A DNA stretch of 64,000 nucleotides from Camarhynchus parvulus (taxonomy: Eukaryota > Chordata > Aves > Passeriformes > Thraupidae): positions 9,217,001 to 9,281,000 of the forward strand of contig NC_044584.1 in the NCBI RefSeq assembly GCF_901933205.1. The letters run 5' to 3'. This document shows, piece by piece, positions 13,367-23,403 of this stretch. The translations under genes and the position numbers were made by a program. The notes beneath the pieces were generated by a model, which ran no database searches, was not told where the DNA came from, and saw nothing but the letters and a program-made list of their open reading frames with translations. Position 1 is the first letter of the stretch; each line of letters starts with the position of its first letter.

Positions 13367-13599
13367 GTTTTTAACCACTTCACTTTCTTCATCTGAGCAT
13401 GCTTGGTACAAAGTTCTCAGCAGTAGCTCCATGTGTTGGGTGATGTGATCCTCTGCATGCAGCAGTAATGTGTACAGGAGCTGGGATGCTTTGATTCTTG
13501 TGCTTCCAAGCCAGTCTGTGATATCATGAGAGAGACCTGGGAGAATTTTGGAGAGGTTTCTCGACACAAGTTCCCGACAACCCAGTCCTGGTCGAGTCC
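13367..13599 (-). CDS. DNAAF5: DNAAF5 coding exon 5 (residues 323-400)
   Basis: After acceptor ttttttctag the exon reads (G)[20 protein letters not shown], then [40 protein letters not shown] and [17 protein letters not shown]. It ends with AAC followed by donor gtaagt, a strong consensus. Length is 233 bp, phase 1 to phase 0. [11 protein letters not shown] and LRTL-QAC-DEE match human HEAT repeats of DNAAF5. Confidence 0.97.
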
Positions 13600-16500
13600 C
13601 TAGAAAAAACCAAAACAACCCAAAAAGAAATATCAGAGGAAAAGTCCATGCATAACAACCTAAGAAAAGTTTAAAAGCTGCAAGGTAAGAGCTTCTGTTT
13701 CAGCATAGAACAAAATATTCCAAATGCTGCTGAGGAATTTAGCTGTGCAAGTTGCATTTCCTTGCAATATATATTGCAGAATTAAAACTCCACATAGCTC
13801 TTTGAATATTTATGTATTTATGATTGGATGGTGATTTAGATTTTATGTTTTAAAATGTCTACAGAAGGAGAAGAGAAAGAGAATTGAAATGAATGTGTGT
13901 CTTTACCCACTTTGGAAAACACAGCTTAATAATTCCCTTTTAATTTTGATAGCAACACAAATCCAAAGAAAAATTAAGTGAAACGCACACAGATAAAGAC
14001 AATAAAGACCTTTACATTCAAATGCTGAGCTCAATATAATTTGGAGGAGGAAAGAAAGTAGAAGACACAAACAGTACAGAAGGCATGAGCTGCAGTAAAA
14101 CAGACAATGTGAATTGTGCCCTCTAAAGGAAAAGGTTAAAAGTGTATCTGGCAAATTGAAGGCAGAGAGGGCACGAACTATGGCTTGTACAGATGCTGTC
14201 ATAAATTAGCCAATAAACTGATAGTGTTTTAAAAATCACAGCTATCATATAATCTCCTTGCTAAGGCTTTTCCAGGAGGAGCAGCTTACTAAAGGGCCTC
14301 TTCAATGTTTCAAAAATGGAATAATACATTTAAAATGATGATACATGAGTTGGGGGGATGTTTGTTTTTTTTTTTTTCTTAAGACTGAATTTAATTTGTA
14401 ACGACTTTGTCTAAAGTGAGTTTTTGTGGTCTGGTGTGTCTTTTGATTTCAAAAAGAACCCAAAATGTTACAAATATATATTCTCTGCATCAAGAAAGGA
14501 TGCAGATTTTTGGATAACTAACAAACTTACCTTTCCCAACAAATGCCTACTGTACTGTCTTGGTAATCATCAAATTTACTCATTAGTTAATTCATACATC
14601 ACTGAGATTCAGAAGAGCAACTTGACCAATATCACAAGCATCTAACAAACGTCCTGTTCTGTGCTTTACAGATAGAGCTGTGACAGCCCTTTCCAAAAAA
14701 CAGCAATAAACTTTTTTAGAGATGTTTTTTCTGCAGTCTATTTTCTTTTCTTAACACTGTATATGTTTATACAAACAAAATCTGAAAAGTTATTCTTTGA
14801 TAAGCAAGATTTCATAATTGCCACTCACAATGTTCACATGCTGTTTTAAGGAGACATCATTCATTATGAGGTGTCAAAATACACTGAATGTGTGAGTGCA
14901 TTTTTTATTTCTGATACAGAGTTCTGTAAATGTTCAGGAAGAAAATGACTGAGCTGTCTCAGGACTCTTTGCATTTTCCTGCACTGGCCTGTGTAACTAC
15001 AAATGCTAAAAGGAAAACTGACTAAAGTAAATGGTCTGAGGATATAAAAGGCTTAGAAATACCTATGAAATACCCAACTAGGGAAAAAAATAAAATTCAA
15101 GCATCAGGACATGAATTGCTGCTTCTTTTGTCAATGGAGGAAACATTCTGGATTATGAAAGCTGACAATGAGTAGCAAAAGGTCAAATAAAGAAATCAAC
15201 TTGAGACAGCAAATACAGCCTGGCATCCTATTGAACCCGAGGCAGAATTTTGTTTGAAGAATTTGGCCCATTCTTTATCAGCAATTCCTTCATTTCAGAT
15301 GTTCAAATGCAGGCATTTATCCCTGTAGCTACTCCTGTCAAAGACTTCCCTGCTATAAACTGTCTGCACCTGTATCCTGAGGCAATGGGGCTGGGGCTCA
15401 GTGCAGGCTGTGCAGTGCCTGATGACACCAGGGCTCCCTCTGCTCCCTTCTGACCTGCAGGATCTGTCACTGGGAGATCAAAGCAGGGCTCCTGGGGCAG
15501 CTCCATTAGTCTGACAGTTGGACAAAGCTACTTAAGTAAAATGTACTACAGACTCAGAGATGGAGAAAAAATATTTCACTAAAGTCACAAGAAATGGCAA
15601 CAAAGTAATAAAATACCCCAACACAAACCCCCCTCCCAATAAAACAAACCAACAAAATATTCATGGAGAGCAAAGAGAAAGGACACAGATAACAACAATC
15701 ATCTATACACAGGCTGTGGTGGGACACCACATAAGGTATATTAGTGTCTCTGATAAAGTTTTGTATCTGTAGGATTAAGCAGCCAATCATCCTTTCCTCT
15801 GACTTTTCTTCTATTTGTCACAATCAAGGCTGACTATTAATAAGACATACAACTTGGAAGTAAAGATAAATAACAAGAAATTATACTAAAAATCACCATT
15901 AACTTGGGACTCAATTCCAAAATTATCAGGCCATTTCTTTAAAATATTCTTTAGTATGTGCACATATATATAAATATACCCATATATGTCACATTCAAGC
16001 CTTAACTGCATCATTCTACCAAGAAAAATGCATGAAAATTCAATTTAATATGGGGCTGGAATGTTGCCAAAATTCATGAAGCATATTTATTGTGCTAAGG
16101 AGATTATTTAGGAGATCACATATCATTTAATTATGAAGTAATTGGTAGACGTCACTTTCTAAAAAGCCCCAGCTTACACACACAAACCCCAACACACACC
16201 CTGACAAAACTAACCAAGGCAAACCCCATCAGCTGTACAATTGCTAATCCCTGTTCCAAGACAATGAAATTAAACCTTTTATGACCTTCACTATATCACA
16301 GTCATTGCAAAATAAGTGACTGGAGCTTAGACACTCAGCTTCATCAGTTTGTGTCTGTTAAAAGATTCTCTGACTGCCAGGAGAAGAAATATGTTTCTGC
16401 CATGACTAGTGGAAGTTCTTTAGCATTTCCAAACCCCTGAGGTAAAATTATACAGAAAATAAGGAGGAAAGAAAAAAAGATTGCAAAGGATGACAGATCA

Positions 16501-17518
16501 ACTTGCCTGCCTTCAAAGCTAAACAGTTCTGTCAAACCAGTCACCATTATGAAGTGCTTCCCCTTTCATTGAAGCATTACTGAGTAAAACAACTTTAAAG
16601 AAAAAAAAAGAAGTGTAATTCAAAGAAGAAAGAGCTCCGGAACCCACTGTCATGGAAAGGATTTTGCTGCTGGGTATTCTGCGATGTGATTGTCATGTAG
16701 GCACAAGTCAAGCATGAACCTGTTCTTTCACACCAAAAGAGTTTTTGTTCAGTTAAATATGAGTATAGAAATCAATAAATGAGCCAGTTAAACTCTGTCT
16801 TCCCCCAGCTCCCATATGCATATTTTTAAACATTAACTTTGTGAACCCAAGACAGGAAACAAGCTTCAAGCTACTGCAAACACAGTGTTTGAAAGCCACC
16901 TATAAATCATATGGTACTAAAAAGTAAACTACCCATTCTGCATATCTTGGGGCCTTTGTGTATAATAAAGGAAATTACTCTGTTCCCACATTCTTCATGT
17001 ACACTGGCAGATTTTAGGTAGCATCCCAGTGTCTCACAGAGAACTCTGAAATAATTTCATTGCAAATTTTTCTTCAGTACCAATTATATGGATCATTAAT
17101 GCTGTGACCTGCACTCATTACTCAAGGACTTAGCTCATGGCTTCTTTTCTCCTGCCTTTCTTTCCAGTCATTTCTGTGCCCACTGTGCACCTGGCTGCTG
17201 GCTGATGTAGAACTTACTGCTGTTTCTGCACCACTGCTTTACCTTTTTTTCAGCATAGGCAGCCTCATTTACTGTCTCCAAAATGAATTTTTGGATTAAC
17301 AAAAAAAAAAAAACCAAGAATGAGGTTACTGAACAATCACTTTTAAAATTTAAATTTAATAATTTAAATAATTTTATATATATTTTATATGTGCTACCTC
17401 TCTACATTAATATTACATATTGTAATGAATATTACACACGCTGCTCTGCTGTCAGTACTGCACTGCAGCTCTTGGAGATTATTCACAAAGCAAAAACCAC
17501 TTTCAGCACAACATTTAC
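13600..17518 (-). other. DNAAF5: DNAAF5 intron 4
   Basis: Intron of 3.9 kb with an A13 run (17301-17313) and an AT-rich block around 17338-17393, close to the exon 4 donor. Open frames near 13903-14202 and 15250-15453 show no family resemblance. Nothing else is seen. Confidence 0.85.
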
Positions 17519-17634
17519 CTCCTTTGGGATAATGAGACGGTGAAACACTAAAATCCATCTTATCCTTCAAATCTTCTTCATTCTCTTTCTCCCATTGCAA
17601 GCCTATCTTTTCCCAGTAGGTCCAAGCCAGTTTC
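17519..17634 (-). CDS. DNAAF5: DNAAF5 coding exon 4 (residues 284-322 plus one base)
   Basis: The acceptor tatatctag is followed by G, which completes Thr284, then [20 protein letters not shown] and [18 protein letters not shown]. The human segment is [28 protein letters not shown]. The donor is GGAG then gtaaat. Length is 116 bp. The highly conserved [13 protein letters not shown] block is the clearest diagnostic peptide in the gene. Confidence 0.97.
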
Positions 17635-18069
17635 CTAGATATAAAATAAGGGTTTTATACCACCATGCCCCCAAAGAGAAAACACTTTAAAATGAGACTT
17701 CTGGAAAAGGTGACTACTTGAATTCAGCTGGAAGGATGGGAAGCATTCCTGCCACTTAACCTAGGCACATTAAGTTGAGAGTTTATATTTCTTTTGTACT
17801 CAGTGGACAGAGGCCTCTTCTCCCAAGGGATAATTCTGTCTCTGTCCACCCCTGTCCTTGTCTCTCTCACATTTAATTGAATGTACCATGAAAGGACACT
17901 ATAACAAAAGTTACTGAAGACAATGCTAACATTTTTAGTCTAAGGAAAAACAAACAAACTAACAAACAGAAATGGGGGTTTTGTCCTCCAAGCAAGACAT
18001 CTGTGAGCTTAGGAACACATCTTTGGCATCTATTTAAGGGGGGAAAAAAAGACTAAATGTTCCACATAC
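17635..18069 (-). other. DNAAF5: DNAAF5 intron 3
   Basis: Short 435-bp intron with a normal gtatgt donor and a tatatctag acceptor. It contains no other feature. Confidence 0.9.
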
Positions 18070-18194
18070 GTATTTTCAGGAATTTCATCAGTAAAGCTGC
18101 CAAGTAACAGAGGGATCAGCTTGTGAAAATATGAGTATCTGTCTCGTAGGTGCAGCAACCATTCTCCAATGACAGCTGTTACAGCATGCCGTAC
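18070..18194 (-). CDS. DNAAF5: DNAAF5 coding exon 3 (residues 243-283 plus two bases)
   Basis: The acceptor ccctgcag precedes GTACGGCATGCT. The exon encodes [20 protein letters not shown] followed by [20 protein letters not shown] and N. It corresponds to human [20 protein letters not shown] and what follows. The donor is AATAC then gtatgt, leaving two bases that complete Thr284. Length is 125 bp. The exon is shorter than 60 codons and is supported by homology and splice signals. Confidence 0.96.
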
Positions 18195-19197
18195 CTGCAG
18201 GGAGACAAAAAATCTTTTTTAAAGGTGGCAGGAAAATAACAGAAATTTAATAAAAACAATATTTGCTTTCTGTATATAGGACTTGGTGAAGCACATCAAT
18301 ACTCTCAGAAGAAATTACAGGAACCCAGCATTTCCTCACTTGCAGGAAGCATCTTAAGGAACACACAAGGAATCACATTCTCATTTTTCACTCTGGCTTA
18401 GTCAGTCTTAGACTGTTTGCTGCACAAAAGCACAGCTCTGAGAGGAAGACAAGACACAGACCTAACTCAGAAAACTAAATTCTCATGGTTAATTCCTTCC
18501 TGAGAATTTAAGAAATGTACATTTCTCTGGAATTTGTAGCTTTCCAAGCACATCTCCAGAAGAATATTTTCTCTGTTCACTACATAGGAAAGATTAATTT
18601 TAAAATTACTGCTTTAGTTGCACCTTATAAAGGGACCCATACCATGTTTGTTAACCATCTGAAAAGGCCAGAGAGATGTGACAGAGAATTTAAGACAAAA
18701 TTGAAAGCACCCATTAGAACAAAATCCTCACCACCCTGCTGAACTGGACAGCAGTCACCAGCACTGGTTTGGGACAGATTACAACTGGTACAGGCTGGGT
18801 GGGACATTGCTCATCTCAGCAGCTGGTAGGGTGCTATTTTTTGGATTTATTGTGAGAACAATGCTGGTAACACACTGATGTTTACTTGTTGCTAAGCAGA
18901 GTTTACCCTGAGTCAAGGACTTTTGGGTGTCTCAAGCTCTGCTAGTGAGGAGCTGCACAAACAGCTGAGGGAACACTGCCAGGACAGGTGACACGAGCTG
19001 GGAGTGAGCAAGGGGCTGTGTGGTCCTCAATCCCATCTGGGATTAAACCATGATAGATGTATTTACAGATCTCAGCTGAATGCAAGACAGCTGAAAATGG
19101 GGGAAGCAGGGAGAGAAACATCATAAACCCACACCATGGGGATGGGTTTTAAACAGATTTAAAATAAATCCCAAGAAAAGAAGGAAGAAAAGCACAC
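18195..19197 (-). other. DNAAF5: DNAAF5 intron 2
   Basis: About 1.0 kb between a gtgtgc donor and a ccctgcag acceptor. I see no transposon or additional exon. Confidence 0.88.
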
Positions 19198-19382
19198 CTT
19201 GGGAATCTCATCAAATAACCTCTGGGCCAGATGAGACAGGACATCATCCACAGACTTTCCATTCCCAAACTGTATCACTGCTCCAGTAGCCTGAATCACA
19301 TCAACACGGACTCTGTAGTGTTGGTGGGAGATTGTCTGCATCAGGGGTTTTATCAGAGACTCTGACTGCAGATGGAAGTGCT
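19198..19382 (-). CDS. DNAAF5: DNAAF5 coding exon 2 (residues 181-242)
   Basis: The acceptor ctaacag at 19383 joins exon 1 to create Glu181, followed by [20 protein letters not shown]. The exon continues with [20 protein letters not shown] and [18 protein letters not shown], nearly identical to the human HEAT region. It ends at the Lys codon AAG followed by donor gtgtgc, phase 0. Length is 185 bp. A CR1 fragment begins only about 45 bp upstream of the acceptor in transcript orientation. Confidence 0.97.
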
Positions 19383-19947
19383 CTGTTAGGGCAGAAAGAC
19401 AGAAACATCAACCATGTGAGCTCCCACAGTGAGCAGGATCCCTGTCCATGGTAGAGGGCTGGAACTAGCTGATCTTTAAGGTCCCTTCAAACCCAAACCA
19501 CTCTCTGATTCTATGTAGCATGGACATATTCATGACACCCAACAGTTATTGGGGCCAGCAGTAAAAGATGATTTTGGATGCATTAATGCATTGGGGGGTG
19601 CTTAATGCTGTTCTGTAATTATTTTTCTTTCTCTACGTGGGTGACAGATTTCTGTACCACAGCGAACAGCAGCCTGACTTAATGTTGCTGTGTTTATGTA
19701 GCAGTAACTTTAATTTTATACAGTATCAGAGCTCAACGCTGCACACAAACCCTCCCCCAGCCCCTCCCGCTGCTACTACCCACACCTAACAGCCCAGCCT
19801 GCACTCCTGGCATAGTTTTTCTCCATCGGACCCCCCAAAGCACACCTGTGAGGGTGTGTGCGACCCCTCCTCTCACTCCTGCCCGCATCCCCGTGCCCTC
19901 CTCATCCCCATCACACCACCGCAGTGTTACCCATCCCTCAGCCGCAC
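19383..19947 (-). other. DNAAF5: DNAAF5 intron 1
   Basis: A 565-bp intron whose exon 1-proximal half is C-rich on the plus strand and continuous with the CpG island. The other half carries a CR1 3' end (19430-19517). Confidence 0.9.
19430..19517 (+). mobile_element. CR1 LINE 3'-end fragment next to DNAAF5 exon 2 acceptor
   Basis: The segment ccatggtagagggctggaac, then gatctttaaggtcccttc, aacccaaaccactctctg and attctatg is the CR1 3' terminus in plus orientation. It is a short 5'-truncated copy, antisense to DNAAF5, within about 50 bp of the exon 2 acceptor. Confidence 0.88.
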
Positions 19948-20488
19948 CTGGCATGGCCCTGGCGCAGGCCACGGCACAGGCGCAGCTCTGCCGCCTGACC
20001 TCGGCATAGTGGTCCAGCAGGGTGGCCTGGAGGACGCGGGCGATGTCGCCGAGGTAGGGGGCCATGGAGGCGCCGCAGCGCTGCAGCAGCAGGCCCAGCA
20101 GCTGCACCAGGCCGAGCCGCAGCTCCTCGCTGGGCTCCGCGCCCTGCGGCGGGCACAGCCGCTGCGCCAGGGCCGGCAGCAGCACGGGCAGCGCCTCGCA
20201 GGGCCGCTCGCCCTGGCTGAGCCCGTGGCGGAGCAGCTGCAGGGCGAGCTCCCGGCACCGCTCCGCCGCGTCCCCCGCCAGGCAGCGCGACAGCGGCCGC
20301 AGCAGCCGCGCCGCGAACACCTCCTGCAGCACCGCGCCCGGCACCGGCCGGCCCTGCAGCTGGGCGCGGATGTCCTCCAGAGCCCGCAGCCGCGCCGCCC
20401 GGCCGCAGTCGGGCTGCTGGAGGAGGCTGAGGGGCCGGGACAGAGCCTGCGACAGCTCAGCCGCCGCCTCGGCCGCCGCCGCCGCCAT
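19948..20488 (-). CDS. DNAAF5: DNAAF5 coding exon 1 (residues 1-180 plus first base of 181)
   Basis: This is the N-terminal exon of the dynein arm assembly factor. The start ATG at 20488 reads MAAAAAEAAAELSQALSRPL and has a good Kozak context, A at -3 and G at +4. The exon encodes alanine/leucine-rich paired helices typical of HEAT repeats, including a LRLGLVQLLGLLLQRCGASM stretch that matches human ELRLALVQLLGL-V-LCGAAL. It ends with ATGCCAG followed by donor gtgcgg, phase 1. The exon is extremely GC-rich and lies inside the promoter CpG island, unlike the later exons. The reading frame stays open upstream of the ATG to 20776, but that part is made of low-complexity repeat and is unlikely to be translated. 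Confidence 0.96.
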
Positions 20489-20579
20489 GATCCCGGCACC
20501 GGGGCGGCCGCGTCGCCAGGGACGCGCCGGGCGTTTGCGACGGAGGGAGCGCGCTGCTTTACGGCCGGGCCCGACAGTG

Positions 20580-20985
20580 CGGGGACAGCGCGGGGAGAGG
20601 CACAGGGACTGAGGGACAGGGCAGACAGAGGGACAGGGATAGGGACAGAGAGAGGGACATGGGGACAGGGACAGGGACACAGAGACGTGGGGACATGGAC
20701 AGAGAGAGGGACATGGGGACAGGGACAGGGACAGGGACAGGGAGAGGGGGACAGGGACACAGGGACGTGGGGACATGGACAGGGAGAGGAACGGGGACAG
20801 GGATAGGGACAGAGAGCAGGACAGGGACGAGGACAGAGAAGGGGACGAGGATAGAGCGGGATGGAGAGACAGAGACGGTGAGAGGGATAGAGTCGGGGAG
20901 AAACAAACAGAGCGGGGAACGGGGGCAGAGCGGGGGACAGGGGCAGAGCGAGGGGACAGGGACAGGGACAGGGAAGGGTGACAGG
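20580..20985. repeat. GGGACA-type minisatellite upstream of the DNAAF5 start
   Basis: A degenerate hexamer array of GGGACA with variants (GGGATA, GAGACA, GGGACATG) begins about 90 bp upstream of the DNAAF5 ATG. The purest stretch is 20715-20750, where runs of three or more G recur every six bases and fit a G-quadruplex pattern on the plus strand. It probably lies in the DNAAF5 core promoter or 5' leader. Confidence 0.92.
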
Positions 20986-21235
20986 GCTAGAACAGGGGCC
21001 AGGGCCCGGGCAGGACAGCGCTGCGGGCGCCGCCCGGGCCCTCGGGCGGGCAGGCGGGTCCGGGGCCGGGCCGGTACGGGCGGGACGGAGCCGCTGCTGG
21101 GTCCCGGGGGAAGGAGCGGTGCCAGCCTGGGACAGCCCGCGGGTGGTGCCATGGCTGGGGGAGCGGGCAGGCGACAGCGCCGGGGGCTCCGTGGCCGGCC
21201 ACGTTCACATGTGCCACCTCCCCGCTGTCCCTGCT

Positions 21236-22119
21236 CTGAGGATCAAACAGCACGGGCAGGAAGTTTTCCGTTTCTGTAACAGAGTTGTATGCTTTTTTGT
21301 GTTTATTTGTATTAGCTAATGTGTACTTTGTGTTTACGTTGTACTTAGCGGTACTTTACACAACCTCATGTTTTGTGTTCTCCTCTGGTGACTGCAAGGA
21401 ACACACATCAAACCAAAAAGATTCTCAGGGTCCTTTTCTTGAGTGATCACACCAAATCTAAAGTGCAATAAACTACAGAACTATTTCAAATTATTTTAAA
21501 ATAGCCGTGTGTTTACCAGCAGAGTTTATTCCCTTCTTGCGCTTCTCCTAGCTTGACTGTAATCTTTCGGAGTCCTGTTGCGCCCTTTATTCTATGGGAA
21601 CCATGGATGTGAATTTCCTGGCAACAGAAGGAACACAAGCGTGCACTGGAGCACTCCTGACAGCTCGTGCTGACCCATGGCTGAGTGCCAGCTGGGACCA
21701 CACTCCTCACGGCCTGGCACAGAGGTGCTACTGCCTGGGATGGCTTTGCTCTAAATACCCCCGGGCAGAGCTGGTGAACTGCCCTTCACAGCCTTTCCCA
21801 GCCCTTCCCAGCCCATCCTGGGCTGTGGGTGCTCAGCAGGGCTGGCAGCGCCTGCCTTGTCTTGGCAGCCTGTCCTGCAGGGCCAGCTGATCACCCATGA
21901 TGATCAGGGCAGGTTCCATGGCCAGCCTGTCCTCTGTGCCCCAGCCGGGCCATGTGTCACAGCCAGGCTGCTGTCCTTCATGGCCATGCCCATCCTTCAT
22001 GGTGCGGCCACTTCACACATCCAGACTGTCCTTCGTGGCCAGGCCTGTTCTGAACGGCCGGGCCATTCTCCATGGTAGCCAGGCTGGTCTCCCTTCGCTG
22101 GCCTGTCCTTGGGCTGGCA
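21236..22119. other. Intergenic gap between the two CpG blocks
   Basis: From 21236 to about 21590 the DNA is AT-rich, without repeats I recognise. From 21600 to 22119 it is moderately GC-rich, with loosely repeated gtccttcatggcc-like phrases. No coding exon is supported here. Confidence 0.7.
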
Positions 22120-22142
22120 GCCGGGCCAGGTCCTGCCGTACC

Positions 22143-22345
22143 CTGCGGGTCCGTGCGTTGCAGAACGGGTCCGTGCGGTGCAGAACGGGTCCGAGCGGGT
22201 CCGTGCGGTGCAGAGCGAGGCAGAACGGGTCCGTGCGGTGCAGAACGGGTCCGTGCGGTCCAGAGCCGGGCAGTACCGTGCAGAGCGGGTCCGTGCGGTG
22301 CAGAGCCGGGCAGTACCGTGCAGAGCGGGTCGGTGCGGTGCAGGG
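22143..22345. repeat. About 20-bp GC-rich minisatellite (cgggtccgtgcggtgcagaa type)
   Basis: Units such as cgggtccgtgcggtgcagaa recur with variants, including longer compound units containing gccgggcagtaccgtgcaga. They form roughly ten imperfect copies just upstream of PRKAR1B exon 1. Confidence 0.88.
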
Positions 22346-22374
22346 GTGCACAGCAGAGGAGTCGGAGCCGCCCG

Positions 22375-22495
22375 GAGCGGATCGGAGCAGTGGGCTCGGT
22401 GCCTCCCGGAGCGGCGGGGTCGGTGCCTCCCGGAGCGGCAGGGTCAGTGCCGTCCGGTTCGGAGCGGCGGGCTCGGTGCCGCCCGGTTCGGGAGG
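22375..22495. repeat. About 24-bp GC-rich tandem repeat (gagcggcggggtcggtgcct type)
   Basis: The phrase gagcggcggggtcggtgcct followed by cccg recurs in about five imperfect copies immediately downstream of the previous array. Confidence 0.85.
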
Positions 22496-22599
22496 GCTCC
22501 GTGCCGCCTCTCGGCGGAGGCGGCGGTGGAGGCCGCGCCCGCCGGGGAGTGACGGCGGCGGCACTTCCTGCGGGCGAGCGGCGGCGGCGGAGCCGGAGC

Positions 22600-22766
22600 C
22601 TTTGTGCGGGAGCGGCAGGAGGGTCCCCGCGGCGCCCCGCGGCCCCGGGCGGGCGGGCAGCAGCGGAGGCGGCGGCGGCTGCAGTGCGGATACCGGCAGG
22701 GGAGCCGCTGCCCCCGCTTCCCCCGCCTCCAGCGCCGGCCAGGACACCGGAGGCTCCGGCCACCAG
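22600..22766 (+). other. PRKAR1B: Probable PRKAR1B non-coding exon 1 (5' UTR)
   Basis: A donor, ccaccag then gtattt at 22767, closes a GC-rich segment inside the CpG island upstream of the first coding exon. That exon has its own acceptor, so at least one upstream leader exon must exist. The transcription start is not determinable here, and other first exons are possible. Confidence 0.5.
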
Positions 22767-22805
22767 GTATTTACCGGGCCCGGCCCGGCGCGGAGCCGTG
22801 CGGCG

Positions 22806-22885
22806 GGGCAGGGACAGGGACGGGGGCACGGGCAGGGACAGGGGATACGGGCAGGGACAGGGACAGGGACACAGGTAGGGACAGG
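22806..22885. repeat. Short GGGACA/GGGCAC array in PRKAR1B intron 1
   Basis: A second copy of the hexamer family found upstream of DNAAF5, here about 80 bp, with units GGGACA, GGGACG, GGGCAC and GGGATAC. It has G-quadruplex potential on the plus strand. Confidence 0.88.
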
Positions 22886-22970
22886 GACCGCGGCGGCAGA
22901 TCCGCCCGGCCGGGCCCGGGGGATGCGCTGTCGCGGTGCCGCCCGGCCGGGCCCGGGGCACTTCCCCCGC

Positions 22971-23403
22971 ACAGCCCCGCACTGCCCCGCACAGCCCCGC
23001 ACTGCCCCGCACAGCTCGCACAGCCCCGCACAGCCCCGCACTGCCCCAAACAGCCCCGCACATCCCCGCACAGCCCCGCACTGCCCCGCACTGCCCCGCA
23101 CTGCCCCGCACAGCTCGCACAGCCCCGCACAGCCTGCACATCCCCGCACAGCCCCGCACTGCCCCGCACAGCCCCGCACAGCTCGCACAGCCCCGCACAG
23201 CCCCGCACTGCCCCGCACTGCCCCGCACTGCCCCGCACAGCTCGCACAGCCCCGCACAGCCTGCACATCCCCGCACAGCCCCGCACATCCCCGCACTGCC
23301 CGCACATCCCCGCACTGCCCGCACATCCCCGCACATCCCCGCACATCCCCGCACAGCCCGCACTGCCCACACTGCCCCGCACTGCCCCGCACTGCCCCGG
23401 CCA
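22971..23403. repeat. 10-bp minisatellite (ccccgcacag / ccccgcactg)
   Basis: About 43 copies of a 10-bp unit alternate between ccccgcacag, ccccgcactg and ccccgcacat. Shortened ctcgcacag units occur periodically. The absence of stop codons in several frames on both strands creates long apparent ORFs of Pro-His-Cys-Ala-Arg or Cys-Gly-Ala-Val type that are not genes. Confidence 0.95.

Larger units (their letters stand above)
1..20488 (-). other. DNAAF5: DNAAF5 (HEATR2) gene span, exons 1-9, 3' part cut by window edge
   Basis: DNAAF5 is a cytoplasmic HEAT-repeat protein that helps fold and preassemble outer and inner dynein arms before transport into motile cilia; human loss causes primary ciliary dyskinesia (established knowledge). 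Nine coding exons on the minus strand translate in one continuous reading frame. They align along their length with human DNAAF5 as I remember it, for example [51 protein letters not shown] and DPQMRLKLF. All eight internal junctions have GT donors and AG acceptors, and every phase matches. The window holds about 625 codons; human is 855, so roughly 230 C-terminal residues lie beyond base 1. The promoter faces PRKAR1B, which is transcribed in the opposite direction. No frameshift or in-frame stop was found in any exon, so the gene looks intact. Confidence 0.97.
19930..21235. promoter_or_regulatory. DNAAF5: CpG island covering DNAAF5 exon 1 and its promoter
   Basis: Dense CpG and GC content spans DNAAF5 exon 1 and continues upstream. 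GC boxes (GGGCGGG) are visible at 21044-21050 and 21078-21084. The island ends sharply near 21235, where AT-richer sequence begins. This fits a TATA-less housekeeping-type promoter firing leftward into DNAAF5. The exact start site cannot be read from the sequence. Confidence 0.8.

Noticed and set aside
13903..14202. 99-codon minus-strand frame in DNAAF5 intron 4 rich in Cys/Leu/Phe
   Set aside because: It has AT-rich chance composition, no family resemblance and no splice context; it is not a supported gene.
19856..21279. Plus-strand and alternate-frame ORFs of 100-316 codons over DNAAF5 exon 1 and the GGGACA array
   Set aside because: They are shadows of the GC-rich DNAAF5 exon 1 and of stop-free repeats. 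Only the minus-strand frame from 20488 matches DNAAF5.
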